Positions 30,017 through 40,555 of a DNA stretch of 64,000 nt are shown piece by piece (position 1 is the stretch's first letter; every line of letters begins with the position of its first letter). The position numbers were made by a program, and so were the translations under genes. The notes below the pieces were generated by a model. It worked only from the letters and a program-made list of their open reading frames with translations, ran no database searches and was not told the origin of the DNA. Origin of the DNA: Stomoxys calcitrans (lineage: Eukaryota > Arthropoda > Insecta > Diptera > Muscidae); assembly GCF_963082655.1 (NCBI RefSeq), contig NC_081552.1:55392286-55456285 (forward strand), written 5' to 3'.

Positions 30017-31829
30017 ATTTTTATACCCTCCACCATAAGATGGGGGGTATACTAATTTCGTCATTCTGTTTGTAACTACTCGAAATATTCGTCTGAGACC
30101 CCATAAAGTATATATACTCTTGATCGTCGTGAAATTTTATGTCGATCTAGCCATGTCCGTCCGTCTGTCCGTCCGTCCGTCCGTCCGTCCGTCCGTCTGT
30201 CTGTCGAAAGCACGCTAACTTCCGAAGGAGTGAAGCTAGCCACTTGAAATTTTGCACAAATACTTCTTATTAGTGTAGGTCGGTTGGTATTGTAAATGGG
30301 CCATATCGGTCCATGTTTTGATATAGCTGCCATATAAACCGATCTTGGGTCTTGACTTCTTCAACCTCTAGAGTGCGCAATTCTTATCCGATTGGCACGA
30401 AATTTTGCACGACGTATTTTGTTATGACATCCAACAACTGTGCCAAGTATGGTTCAAATCGGTTCATAATCTGATATAGCTGCCATATAAACCGATCTTG
30501 GGTCTTGACTTCTTGAGCCTCTAGAGTGCGCAATTCTTATCCGATTTGAATGAATTTTGGCACGACGTGTTTTGTTATGATGTCCAACAACTGTGCCAAG
30601 TATGGTTCAAATCGGTCCATAATCTGATATAGCTGCCATATAAACCGATCTTGGGTCTTGACTTCTTGAGCCTCTAGAGTGCCCAATTCTTATCCGATTT
30701 GAATGAATTTTGACACGACGTGTTCTGTTATGATATCCAACAACTGTGCTAAATATGGTACAAATCGGTCCATAATCTGATATAGCTGCCATATAAACCG
30801 ATCTTGGGTCTTGAATTCTTGAGCCTCTAGAGTGCGCAATTCTTATCCGATTGGCATGAAGATTTGCATGACGTGTTTTGTTATGATATTCAACAACTGT
30901 GCCAAGTATGGTCCTAATCGGTCCATAACCTGATATAGCTGCCATTTAAACCGATCTTGGGTCTTGACTTCTTAAGCCTCTAGAGTGCGCAATTCTTATC
31001 AGATTATAATGAAATTTTGCACGACGTGTTTTGTTATGATATTCAACAACTGTGCCAAGTATGGTCCTAATCGGTCCATAACCTGATATAGCTGCCATAT
31101 AAATCGGTCTTGGGTCTTGACTTCTTAAGCCTCTAAAGTGCGCAATTCTTGTCAGATTGGAATGAAATTTTGCACGACATGTTTTTTTTATGATATCCAA
31201 CAAGCGTGCCAAAAATGGTTCAAATCGGCTCATAAACTGATATAGCTGTCATATAAACAGATCTGGGGACTGTACTTCTTGAGGTTCTAGATGACGCAAT
31301 TCCTACCTGATTTGGCTGAAATTTTGCATGACGTTTCTTATTTTTTCTTTCAACCACTGTGTCAAATAAGGTTTAAATCGGTTCATAACCTGATATAGCT
31401 GCCATATAAACCGATCTGGGATCTTGACTTCTTGAGCCTCTAGAAGTCGCAATTATTATCCGATTTGCCTGAAATTTTGTACGATGGGTCCTCTCTTGAC
31501 CATCAACATACGTGTTTATTATGGTCTAAATCTGTTTATAGCCCGATACAGCTCCCATATAAATCGATCTCTCTATTTTACTTCTTGAGCCCCCAAAGGG
31601 CGCAATTCTTACTCGAATTGGCTGACATTCTACACAGGTCTCCAACATATAATTTAATTGTGGTCTTAACCGGATCATATCTTTATATCGCTTTAATAGC
31701 AGAGCAAATCTTTTCTTATATCACTTTTTGCCTAAGAAGAGATGTCGGGAAAAGAACTCAACAACTGCGCTCCATGGTGGAGGGTATATAAGATTCGGCC
31801 CGGCCGAACTTAGCACGCTTTTACTTGTT
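30017..31829 (+). mobile_element. HINE-B element, complete reference copy
   Basis: Tip TATACCCTCCACCATAAG, TATATATACTCTTGATCG box, expanded tract at 30154-30205, then about nine monomers. The GATATAGCTGCCATATAAAC box starts at 30473, 30626, 30779 and 30932, exactly 153 bp apart. It is followed by the B-specific tail region (GACCATCAACATACGTGTTT, TATAGCCCGATACAGCTCCC, CCTAAGAAGAGATG), CCATGGTGGAGGGTATATAAG, hairpin TTCGGCCCGGCCGAA and tail GCTTTTACTTGTT. The tip and its inverted partner pair over 15 bp (TATACCCTCCACCAT). Open frames at 30607-31233 are this array read through, with a 51-residue period. Confidence 0.9.
30154..30205 (+). repeat. TCCG/TCTG microsatellite
   Basis: CCGT repeats with interspersed TCTG, an expanded form of the short tract in every HINE 5' region. 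Confidence 0.9.
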
Positions 31830-32090
31830 TTTGTTAATAAACCTTGCCCAAAATGAAAATTTGAAAATTTGAAAATTTTTTTAGGCGATCTTTAAGTCCA
31901 ATCGATTTTGTTATGGAAGCCCTTTCAACACCAAATAATACTTTGTATAACCAAGGTAATCAACTTTGAGGGCCTTAGAATAGTTTTCGGAACCCTCTAG
32001 GACCCCTAAACTGGAAAATTAGTTACCTATCACAGGATATATCCTACAGGGAATGAAGAGTTTCAATTGCCATAACTTATGATTCTTAAT
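31830..32090. other. Unassigned spacer
   Basis: TTTGTTAATAAACCTTGCCC, three short AAAATTTG repeats, then TTTAAGTCCAATCGATTTTG and so on. No match to other parts of the window and no convincing coding frame. Confidence 0.4.
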
Positions 32091-33572
32091 TATTTTTATA
32101 TCCTCCACCATAAGATGGGGGGTATACTAATTTCGTCATTCTGTTTGTAACTACTCGAAATATTCGTCTGAGACCCCATAAAGTATATATATTCTTGATC
32201 GTCGTGAAATTTTATGTCGATCTAGCCATGTCCGTCCGTCTGTCCGTCTGTCTGTCGAAAGCACGCTAACTTCCGAAGAAGTAAAGCTAGCCGCTTGAAA
32301 TTTTGCACAAATATTTCTTATTAGTGTAGGTCGGTTGGTATTGTAAATGGGCCATATCGGTCCATGTTTTGATATAGCTGCCATATAAACCGATCTTGGG
32401 TCTTGACTTATTGAGCCTCTAGAGTGCGCAATTCTTATCCGATTGGGATGAAATTTTGCACGACATGTTTTGTTAAGATATCCAACAACTGTGCTAAGTA
32501 TGGTTAAAATCGGTTCATAACCTGATATAGCTGCCATATAAACCGATCTTGGGTCTTGACTTCTTGAGCCTCTAGCGTGCGCAATTCTTATCCGATCGGA
32601 ATGAAATTTTGCACGACGTGTTTTGTTATTATATCCAACAACTGTGCCAAGTATGGTTCAAATCGGCCCATAACCTGATATAGCTGCCATATAAACCGAT
32701 CTGGGGTCTTGACTTCTTGAGCCTCTAGAGTGCGCAATTCTTATCCGAATGGAATGGAATTTCGCACGACTTGTTTTGTTATGATACCCAACAACTGTGC
32801 CAAATATGGTTCAAATCGGTTTAAAACCTGATATAGCTGCCATATAAACCGATCTTGGGTCTTGACTTCTTGAGCCTCTAGAGGGCACAATTCTTATCCG
32901 ATTTGAATGAATTTTTGCACGAAGTATTTCGTTATGATATCCAACAACTGTGCCAAGTATGGTTCAAATCGGTTCATAACCTGATATAGCTGTCATATAA
33001 ACAGATCTGAGGATTTGACTTCTTGAGCTTTCAGAGGGCGCAATTCCTATCCGATTTGGCTGAAATTTTGCATGACGTATTTTATTTTTACTTTCAACAA
33101 CTGTGTCAAATAAGGTTCAAATCGGTTCATAACCTGATATAGCTGCCATATAAACCGATCTGGGATCTTGACTTCTTGACCCCTAGAGGTCGCAATTATT
33201 TTCCGATATGCCTGAAATTTTGTACGACGGATCCTCTCATGACCATCAACAAACGTGTTTATTATGGTCTGAATCGGTCTATAGCCCGATACAGATCCCA
33301 TATAAATCGTTCTCTCTATTTTACTTCGTGAGCCCCAATGGGCGCAATTCTTATACGAATTGTCTGAAATTTTACACAGGTCTCCAACATATAATTTAAT
33401 TGTGGTCCGAACCGGACCATATCTTGATATCGTTTTAATAGCAAGAGCAACTCTTTTCTTATATCCTTTTTTGCCTAAGAAGAGATGCCGGGAAAAGAAC
33501 TCGACAAATGCGATCCATGGTGGAGGGTATATAAGATTCGGCCCGGCCGAACTTAGCACGCTTTTACTTGTT
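32091..33572 (+). mobile_element. HINE-B element, complete
   Basis: Tip has a substitution (TATATCCTCCACCATAAG). Short tract at 32230-32254, seven monomers, B tail region, CCATGGTGGAGGGTATATAAG, hairpin TTCGGCCCGGCCGAA, ACTTGTT at 33572. The 179-codon minus-strand frame at 33047-33586 runs through the B tail region and is not a gene. Confidence 0.85.
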
Positions 33573-33848
33573 CTACCCAACACCATAGGATAGGGGGTGT
33601 AGTCATTTAGTCATTGCGTTTGCGACTTACGAAATATCAATTTCCGACCCTACAAAGTATATTTACAAAGTATATATATTACGGATCGTCGTAAAAATCT
33701 AAGCTCGTTTTACGATGTTCATGTGTCTGTCTGTCTATCCGTCCGTTCGTCCATCCGTCTGTCCGTCCGTCTGTTGTAATCACTCCACAGCCTTCAAAAA
33801 TTGAGATATTGAGCTGAAATTTGGCAAAGATACGTCTGTTTGATGCAC
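33573..33848 (+). mobile_element. Divergent HINE-A-like 5' part, cut by assembly gap
   Basis: CTACCCAACACCATAGGATAG, a hybrid of A and B tips, then TTTCCGACCCTACAAAGTAT (with a small local duplication of the AAAGTATAT segment), CGTCCATCCGTCTGTCCG and GAGATATTGAGCTGAAATTT, an A-type arrangement with many substitutions, so probably older. Confidence 0.65.
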
Positions 33849-34048
33849 NNNNNNNNNNNNNNNNNNNNNNNNNNNNNNNNNNNNNNNNNNNNNNNNNNNN
33901 NNNNNNNNNNNNNNNNNNNNNNNNNNNNNNNNNNNNNNNNNNNNNNNNNNNNNNNNNNNNNNNNNNNNNNNNNNNNNNNNNNNNNNNNNNNNNNNNNNNN
34001 NNNNNNNNNNNNNNNNNNNNNNNNNNNNNNNNNNNNNNNNNNNNNNNN
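33849..34048. other. Assembly gap (200 N)
   Basis: Exactly 200 N. HINE 5' regions lie on both sides with long CCGTCC tracts on the right, so the gap was probably caused by repeat collapse. True size unknown. Frames crossing it carry no meaning. Confidence 0.98.
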
Positions 34049-35313
34049 GTCATTCTGTTTGTAACTACTCGAAATATTCGTCTGAGACCCCATAAAGTAT
34101 ATATATTCTTGATCGTCGCGACATTTTATGTCGATCTAGCCATGTCCGTCCGTCTGTCCGTCCGTCCGTCTGTACGTCCGTCCGTCTGTCCGACCGTCTG
34201 TCCGTCCGTCCGTCCGTCCGTCCGTCTGTCCGTCCGTCTGTCCGTCCGTCTGTCCGTCCGTCCGTCTGTCCGTCTGTCCGTCCGTCCGTCCGTCCGTCTG
34301 TCTGTCGAAAGCACGCTAACTTCCGAAGGAGTAAAGCTAGCCGCTTGAAATTTTGCACAAATACTTCTTATTAGTGTAGGTCAGTTGGTATTGTAAATGG
34401 GCCATATCGGTCCATGTTTTGATATAGCTGCCATATAAACCGATCTTGGGTCTTGACTTCTTGAGCCTCTAGAGGGCGCAATTCTTATCCGATTGGAATG
34501 AAATTTTGCACGACGTGTTTTCTTATGATATCCAATAACTGTGCCAAGTATGGTTCAAATCGGTCCATAACCTGATATAGCTGTCATATAAACAGATCTT
34601 GGGTCTTCACTTCTTGAGCTTCTAGAGTGCACGATTCTTATCCGATTTGAATGCATTTTTGCATGAAGTGTTTTGTTATGATATCCAACAACTTTGCCAA
34701 GTGTGGTTCAAATCGGTCCATAACCTGATATAGCTGTCATATAAACAGATCTGGGGACTTGAGTTCTTGAGCTTCTAAAGGGCGCAATTCCTTTCCGATT
34801 TGGTTGAAAATATCCATGAAATATTTTATTCTTACTTTCAACAACTGTGTCAAATAAGGTTCAAATCAGTTCATAACCTGATATAGTTGCCATATAAACC
34901 GATGTGGGATCTTGACTTCTAGAGCCTCTAGAGGTCGCAATTATTACCCGATTTGCCTGAAATTTAGTACGACAAATCCTCTCATGACCATCAACATACG
35001 TGTCTATTATGATCTGAATAGGTCTATAGCCCGATACAGCTCCCATATAAATCGATCTCTCTATTTTACTTCTTGGGTCCCCCAAGGGTGCAATTCTTAT
35101 TCGAATTGGCTGACATTTTATACAGGTCTCCAACATATAATTTAATTGTGGTCCAAACCGGTCCATATCTTGATATCGCTCTAATAGCAGAGCAAATATT
35201 TTCTTATATCCTTTTTTGCTTAAGAAGAGATGCTAGGAGAATAACTCGGCAAATGCGATCCATGGTGGAGGGTATATAAGATTCTGCCCGGCCGAACTTA
35301 TGCTGTTACTTGT
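34049..35313 (+). mobile_element. HINE-B element, tip lost in gap
   Basis: Starts GTCATTCTGTTTGTAACTAC just after the gap. Greatly expanded tract 34143-34300, then four monomers and the B tail region. The 3' hairpin is damaged (ATTCTGCCCGGCCGAAC) and the tail shortened (CTTATGCTGTTACTTGTT). Confidence 0.8.
34143..34302 (+). repeat. Expanded TCCG/TCTG microsatellite, about 160 bp
   Basis: About forty tetranucleotides of TCCG and TCTG with rare CGACC and TACG interruptions. It gives DGRTDGRT-type frames on the minus strand which are artefacts. Confidence 0.9.
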
Positions 35314-35615
35314 TTGCAAATTAGCCCAAATCGATTTCACTGAAATTTAAAAACAGTGACTTATGTTAGGCTTTTCGACAACCGTGTCGTTTATAGTTAA
35401 GATCGGTTTATCTAGCTATGTCTAAGCTACTAAAAAGACCAATATTTTGTTATACAAAATTTAACAATGACTTGTACTTATTAGTGTTTGGTCCAAATAG
35501 GAGCATATTTCGATATAGCTGCTATGAGGCATAAGGTATGCATTTTTCACCGGATTTTGACGAAATGTTGTTTACATCTAAAGTTCGGCCAGAACTTAAC
35601 GCTGTTTTACTTGTT
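35314..35615 (+). mobile_element. HINE-A 3' fragment
   Basis: From about 35322 (AGCCCAAATCGATTTCACTG) through ACTAAAAAGACCAATATTTTG to a degenerate end: the subterminal repeat is missing and the hairpin reduced to AAGTTCGGCCAGAACTT, tail GTTTTACTTGTT. Probably immobile. Confidence 0.7.
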
Positions 35616-35914
35616 TTGAGCTAAATTTTCAATCAAACTTGCTCCACTAAGCTTTCGCTTTCAAGGCGTAGGGAAATGGCACCACTGTAACGTAACTACT
35701 CTCCAAAAGCTCTGATTCTGTGTACGTTCGTTGAGCCTTCCCTCTAACAGCTAAGCACAAACTTGGATATTGGCACTCTACTAAATAAATTTTTATTTAT
35801 GGCAAAGATAGCCACTTTAACTACCTGAAACACCTACTGTTAGGGACCGTCTTAGGGTGGGAAAGTTTAAAAATAGTACAGCAAACAACCGCAATGAAAT
35901 TCCTATATTTTATT
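35616..35914 (+). repeat. Repeat family D, left part
   Basis: TTTCAATCAAACTTGCTCCAC, GAGCCTTCCCTCTAACAGC, GTCTTAGGGTGGGAAAGTT to ATTCCTATATTTTATT, where HINE-B 35915-36917 interrupts. The inverse complement of 63080-63310 matches it. Confidence 0.6.
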
Positions 35915-36917
35915 ATACCCTTCACCATAGGATGGGGGTATACTAATTTCGTAATTCTGTTTGTAACACCTAGAAATATGCATCTAGCCATATCCGTCCG
36001 TCCGTCCGTCTGTCTGTCGAAAGCACGCTAACTTTCGAAGGAGGAGAGCTAGCAGCTTGAAATTTTGCACAAATACTTTTTATTAGTGTAGGTCAGTTGG
36101 TATTGTAAATAGGCCAAATCGGCCCTTGTTTTGATATAGCTGCCATATAAACCGATCTTGGGTCTTGACTTCTTGAGTCTCTAGAGGGCGCAATTCTCGT
36201 CCGATTTGACTGAAAGTTTGCACGTAGTGTTTTAGTAGCACTTTCAACAACTGTGCTAAGTATAATTCAAATCGGTTTATAATCTGGTATAGCCGTCATA
36301 TAAACCGATCTTATATCTTGACTTCTTGAGCCAATAGAGCGCGAAGTTCTCATCCGATTTGGTTGAACTTTTTCATGAGGTGTTTTGTTATGACTTCCCA
36401 TAACTGTGCTAAGTATGGCGTAAAACGGTATAGAACCTACTATAGCTTCCATATAAACCGATCTGGGATCTTGACTTCTTGAAACTCTAGAGGCGCAATT
36501 CTCATCCGATTTGGCTGAACTTTAATACAACGGGTTCTCTCATGACCTTCAACATACGTGTCTACTATGGTCTGAATCGATCAATAGCTTGATACAGCTC
36601 CCATATAAACCTATCTCCCGATTTTGCTTCTTGAGCCCCTACAAGGCGCAATTCTTATCTGAATGAACTGAAATATTATATTACACAATGACTTCTACAA
36701 TGTTCAGTATTTATTTATGGTCCGAATCGGACTATAACATGATGTTGCTCTAATAGCATAACTGTTCTTATTCAATATTCTATTACATATTATTTTATAT
36801 ATTATATATTATTATTTATCTAAAAAGAGATACCGCGCATAAAACTCGACAAATGCGATCAATGGTAGAGGGTATATAAGATTCGGCCCGGCCGAACTTA
36901 TCACTCTCTTACTTGTT
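35915..36917 (+). mobile_element. HINE-B element inserted in family D
   Basis: Tip ATACCCTTCACCATAGG, tract CCGTCCGTCCGTCTG, four to five monomers, an AT-rich run at 36775-36825, GGTAGAGGGTATATAAG, hairpin TTCGGCCCGGCCGAA, tail TTACTTGTT. Comparison with 5430-5465 shows insertion between T and T with no duplicated target bases. Confidence 0.85.
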
Positions 36918-37121
36918 TTTCTTTATTTTAGGGACGTATAGGATGCCATAACAAAGATAAATGCTGCATGATCATTTACCACTCTGCTCTCTCTCTATTC
37001 GTGTTGGCGGCTCCATTCAATTGATCCAATTGCAAACTTGTAATAGATGGCACTTATTTAAATGTTAGTGCTGCCATCGATAAGGAAAAGGCCTAGACTT
37101 TAATACCCAAAATGTTAATAA
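36918..37121 (+). repeat. Repeat family D, middle part
   Basis: TTTCTTTATTTTAGGGACG, TGCCATAACAAAGATAAATG, CTATTCGTGTTGGCGGCTCC, GACTTTAATACCCAAAATG. It continues family D after the HINE-B and stops where HINE-A 37122 begins. Confidence 0.6.
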
Positions 37122-38588
37122 AACAAGTAAAAAGGCGTTAAGTTCGGCCGGGCCAAACTTTGGATACCCACCACCTCGGGTATATATGTAAACCACCTTT
37201 CATCAAAATCAGGTGAAAAATGCATACCTTGTGCCCCATAGCAGCTATATCGAAATAAGTTCCGGCGTGGACCAAATACTAATAAGTACAAGTCATTGTT
37301 AAATTTTGTATAACAAAATATTGATCTTTTTAGTTGGTTAGATATAGCTAGATAAACCGATATGAACTATATACGACGCGGATGTCGAAAAGCCTAACAT
37401 GAGTCACTGTTTTTAAATTTCAGTGAAATCGATTTGAGCAAAGTTGCAAAAAAATGTCGAAAAGCCTAACACAACTCACTGTCCCAAATTTCGGCGACAT
37501 CGGACGATAAATGCGCCTTTTATGGGCCCAAAATCTTAAATCGATCCGTATTTATGTAAGCTAAATGTAAATCTAGTTCGATGTAGGCCAAATTGCAGAA
37601 ATATGTCGAGGAGCTTAACTAAACTCACTGTCCCAAATTTCGGCGACATGGGACAATAAATGCGATTTTTATGGGCCCAAAATCTTAAATCGAGAGATCG
37701 GTCAGTATGACACCTATATTCAATTTTGACCGATCTTGGCCAAATTGCAGAAAGGTGTCAAGGGGCCTAACCCAACTTGCAGTCCCAAATTTTGGCAAAA
37801 TCGGACAATATATGCGCCTTTTATGGGCGCAAGACCTTAAATCGAGAGATCGGTCTATATGGCAACTATATCCAAATCTGGACCGATCCGTGCCATATTG
37901 CATAAGTATGTCGAGGGGCTTAACTTAACTCAATGTCCCGAATTTCGGCGACATCGGATAATAAATGCGCATTTTATGGGCCCAAAATCTTCAATCGAGA
38001 GATCGGTCTATATGGTAGTTATATCCAAATTAGGACCGATCTGAGCCAATTTAAAGAAGGATGTCGAAGGACCTAACACAATTTACTGACCCATTATTGT
38101 CCGATTTTGGCAAAATCGGACAATAAATGAGCCTTTTATGGGCCTAAATCTGCGGATCGGTTTATATGGCAGCTATATCCAAATCTGGACCGATCGGTGC
38201 CAAATTGAAGAAAAATGTCGAAGGACCTAACACAACTCACTGTTCCAAATTTCAGCAATATCAGATAATAAATGTGGCTTTTATTGGCCTAAGACCCTCA
38301 ATCGGCGGATCGGTCTATATGGAGGCTATATCAAGATATAGTTCGATATAGTCCATCTTCAAACTTAACCGGCTTATGGACAAAAAAGAATCTGTGCAAA
38401 GTTTCAGCTCAATATCTCTATTTTTAAAGACTGTAGCGTGGTTTCAACATACAGACGGACGGACATGGCTAGATTGTCTTAGATTTTTACGCTGATCAAA
38501 AATATATACTTTATAGGGTCGGAAATGGATACTTCTATGTATTGAATGACAAAATGAATATACCCCCATCCTTCGGTGGTGGGTATAA
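37122..38588 (-). mobile_element. HINE-A element inserted in family D
   Basis: AACAAGTAAAAAGGCG, hairpin GTTCGGCCGGGCCAAAC, CCACCACCTCGGG at the left. About eight monomers, several of the GGCGCATTTATTGTCCG subtype, and CATCCTTCGGTGGTGGGTATA at the right. The tract is reduced to ACAGACGGACGGAC. It splits family D between AAAATGTTAA and ACTTAAAAGTTCTCC (intact at 18850). Confidence 0.8.
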
Positions 38589-38700
38589 TGACTTAAAAGT
38601 TCTCCGTTCCATGTCGCCCCAGATCCTTGCGCTATCACATATATCATATTGTATATCATTTAGAGGTTTTTTGAACATATTGCTATGAATCTATAGATTT
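38589..38700 (+). repeat. Repeat family D, right part
   Basis: GACTTAAAAGTTCTCCGTTCC, GCGCTATCACATATATCAT, then the similarity to 18789-18830 fades. The perfect hairpin found next to the other copy is absent. Confidence 0.55.
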
Positions 38701-38814
38701 CCTTTGTCTATGCTGCCACTCGCTTGGAGAGGCTTGGCGTCTATAACATTGATCATCATGTGGTAGTTGTCTATAACTGACTATATGGCTACCTGTTGAA
38801 TAGCCTTGATTTAG
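38701..38814. other. Unassigned spacer
   Basis: CTTTGTCTATGCTGCCACTC to TGAATAGCCTTGATTTAG. I recognise nothing here. Confidence 0.35.
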
Positions 38815-39234
38815 TTGTTTTAATCCCGTCACCATAGGATGGGGGTATACGAATCTATTCATCCCGTTTGTAACATCTCTAAATATTGATCTAGGACCCC
38901 GTAAAGTACATATATTCTTGATCGTCTCGACATTCTGATTCGAACTAGCCCGTCCGTCCGTCTGTCGAAATCACGATAGAGGTCGAACTCGTAAAGCTAG
39001 CCGGTTGAAATTTTGCGCAGATACTTAATATTGATGTAGGTCGTTGGGGATTGCAAATGGGCCATATCTGATATAGTTCCCATTAAACTGACCTCCCGAT
39101 TTCACTTCTTGAGTCCATGGAAGCCGTACCCGAATAAACCGATCTCCCATTTTGTCTTCTTGAGCCCTTACCAGCCGCGATTTTTTCCGATTTGACTAAA
39201 ATTATGCACATAGTGTTTTGATGTGATCCTCAAC
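38815..39234 (+). mobile_element. HINE-B2 element, 3' truncated
   Basis: Tip AATCCCGTCACCATAGG with GGGGGTATAC, TACATATATTCTTGATCG, short tract CCGTCCGTCCGTCTG, B2 signature TCACGATAGAGGTCGAAC, one and a half monomers, then a jump to Helitron sequence at about 39235. Confidence 0.65.
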
Positions 39235-39592
39235 AGGCTCGTCCAATAAACGTATTTTAGGGGTTATGGGGTCGGGGCGGCCACCAATTACTTGGATCCA
39301 ATTTTTAAAATGAAATTCGTAGTCTACTCTTGAATACCTTTCATTTGAATTCCATATTGTCCCGATCGGTTCACTTTTATTTTGGGGTCGTACTTTTAAA
39401 GTAAGGGGGAGGGTCCGCCCCCTGCCAATATCAATTAATTATATAGCCTATTGTTCCTTCCAGATCATTCCGTGACAATTTGATAGAAATCGGTTCAGCC
39501 AGTTTTTAGTCTATACGGAGCAAACAAACAAACATACATACAAACAAACAAACATACATACAAACAAACAAACATATATACAAACAAACAAC
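39235..39592 (-). mobile_element. Helitron 5' fragment
   Basis: On the minus strand: GTTTGTTTGTATG-type tract (39525-39590), ACTGGCTGAACCGATTTC, GGGACAATATGGAATTC, to CGTTTATTGGACGAGCC. It lies between two inverted B2 elements. The tract is organised as three 20-bp units of ACAAACAAACAAACATACAT. Confidence 0.6.
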
Positions 39593-40289
39593 GACCGATT
39601 CGAACGGTACTTGGCACAGTTGTGGAAAGTCATAACAGGATACTTCCTACAAAATTTCAGCCAAATCGGATAGATTTGAGCCCTTTAAAATCTCAAGAAG
39701 TCAAGACCCAAGGCCTGTTTATATGGCAGCTATATCAGGTTATCAACCGATTTCATCGGTTATCATAACCGATAACAGAACACCGCATGCAAAATTTCAG
39801 CATTTCAACCAAATCGGACAAAAATTGCGGATTTTAAGGACTCAAGAAGTCAAATGGAGAGATCGGTTTGTATGGGAGCTATATCAGTTTATACACCGAT
39901 TCGAACCGTACTTGACACAGTTGTTGGAAGTCTTAACAAAACACTACATGAAAATTTCAGCCAAATCGGACAAAAATTGCGGCTTGCAAGGCTCAAGAAG
40001 TCAAATCGGGAGATCGGTTTAATGGGAACTATATTTTAATCTGAACCGATATGGCCCACTTGCAATCGCAATTACCTACATCAATATTAAGTATCTGTGG
40101 AAAATTTCAAGTGGCTAGCTTTACGTGTTCGACCGCTATCGTGATTTTGACAGACGGACGGACAGAAGGACATGGCTAGTTCGACTAAACATACGTAGAG
40201 ACGATGGGGTCTTAGACATATATTTCGAGGTGTTACAAACGGAAAGAGTAGATTAGTATACCCCCATCCTATGGTGATGGGTATAAAAA
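39593..40289 (-). mobile_element. HINE-B2 element, 3' truncated
   Basis: On the minus strand: tip TATACCCATCACCATAGG (40262-40284), GACCCCATCGTCTCTACG, B2 signature GATAGCGGTCGAACACG, three monomers with TATAGCTCCCATACAAACC, then Helitron sequence. It is inverted relative to the B2 at 38815. Confidence 0.7.
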
Positions 40290-40555
40290 CTATGAGGTAG
40301 GTGGAATAGCAAAAACTGTTAAAACACATAAAGCTTTCAATTTAATCGGCAAAACCAGTTACCAGTTAAGTTAAACAAAATCAAAATTCTCATAAACAAA
40401 TTTCGAAATTTACTCCACATGTATAAGGACTATCCACAGAGTAGCATCGCAGTTGCTAGAATTTTACAATACAATTTCGTTTTAATTTCTTCTTCTATTC
40501 TACAGAAGCGGTGCTGTTTTGCTTTTTTTCAGTTTTCCTGGATTTGTAATTTCTT
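40290..40555. other. Unassigned spacer, left flank of a HINE-B
   Basis: TATGAGGTAGGTGGAATAGC to CCTGGATTTGTAATTTC. No repeat match. Together with 41191-41416 it may be the host sequence that received the HINE-B. Confidence 0.4.

Noticed and set aside
30607..31233. Long minus-strand frames with the recurring MAAISGYGPI / RSQDPRSVY pattern
   Set aside because: These are the 153-bp HINE-B monomers read in an open frame. The 51-residue period equals 153/3 and the same pattern appears on both strands in every B array.
33047..33586. 179-codon minus-strand frame, also seen in forms at 40734-41402, 56948-57244 and 60104-60541
   Set aside because: It reads the HINE-B tail region, hairpin and subterminal repeat. 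It recurs wherever HINE-B is present and has no domain.
33679..34348. Frames of 99-175 codons containing long runs of X
   Set aside because: They cross the 200-N gap and cannot be interpreted.
34065..34358. Low-complexity frames rich in DGRT or RPSV
   Set aside because: Translation of the TCCG/TCTG microsatellite next to the assembly gap.
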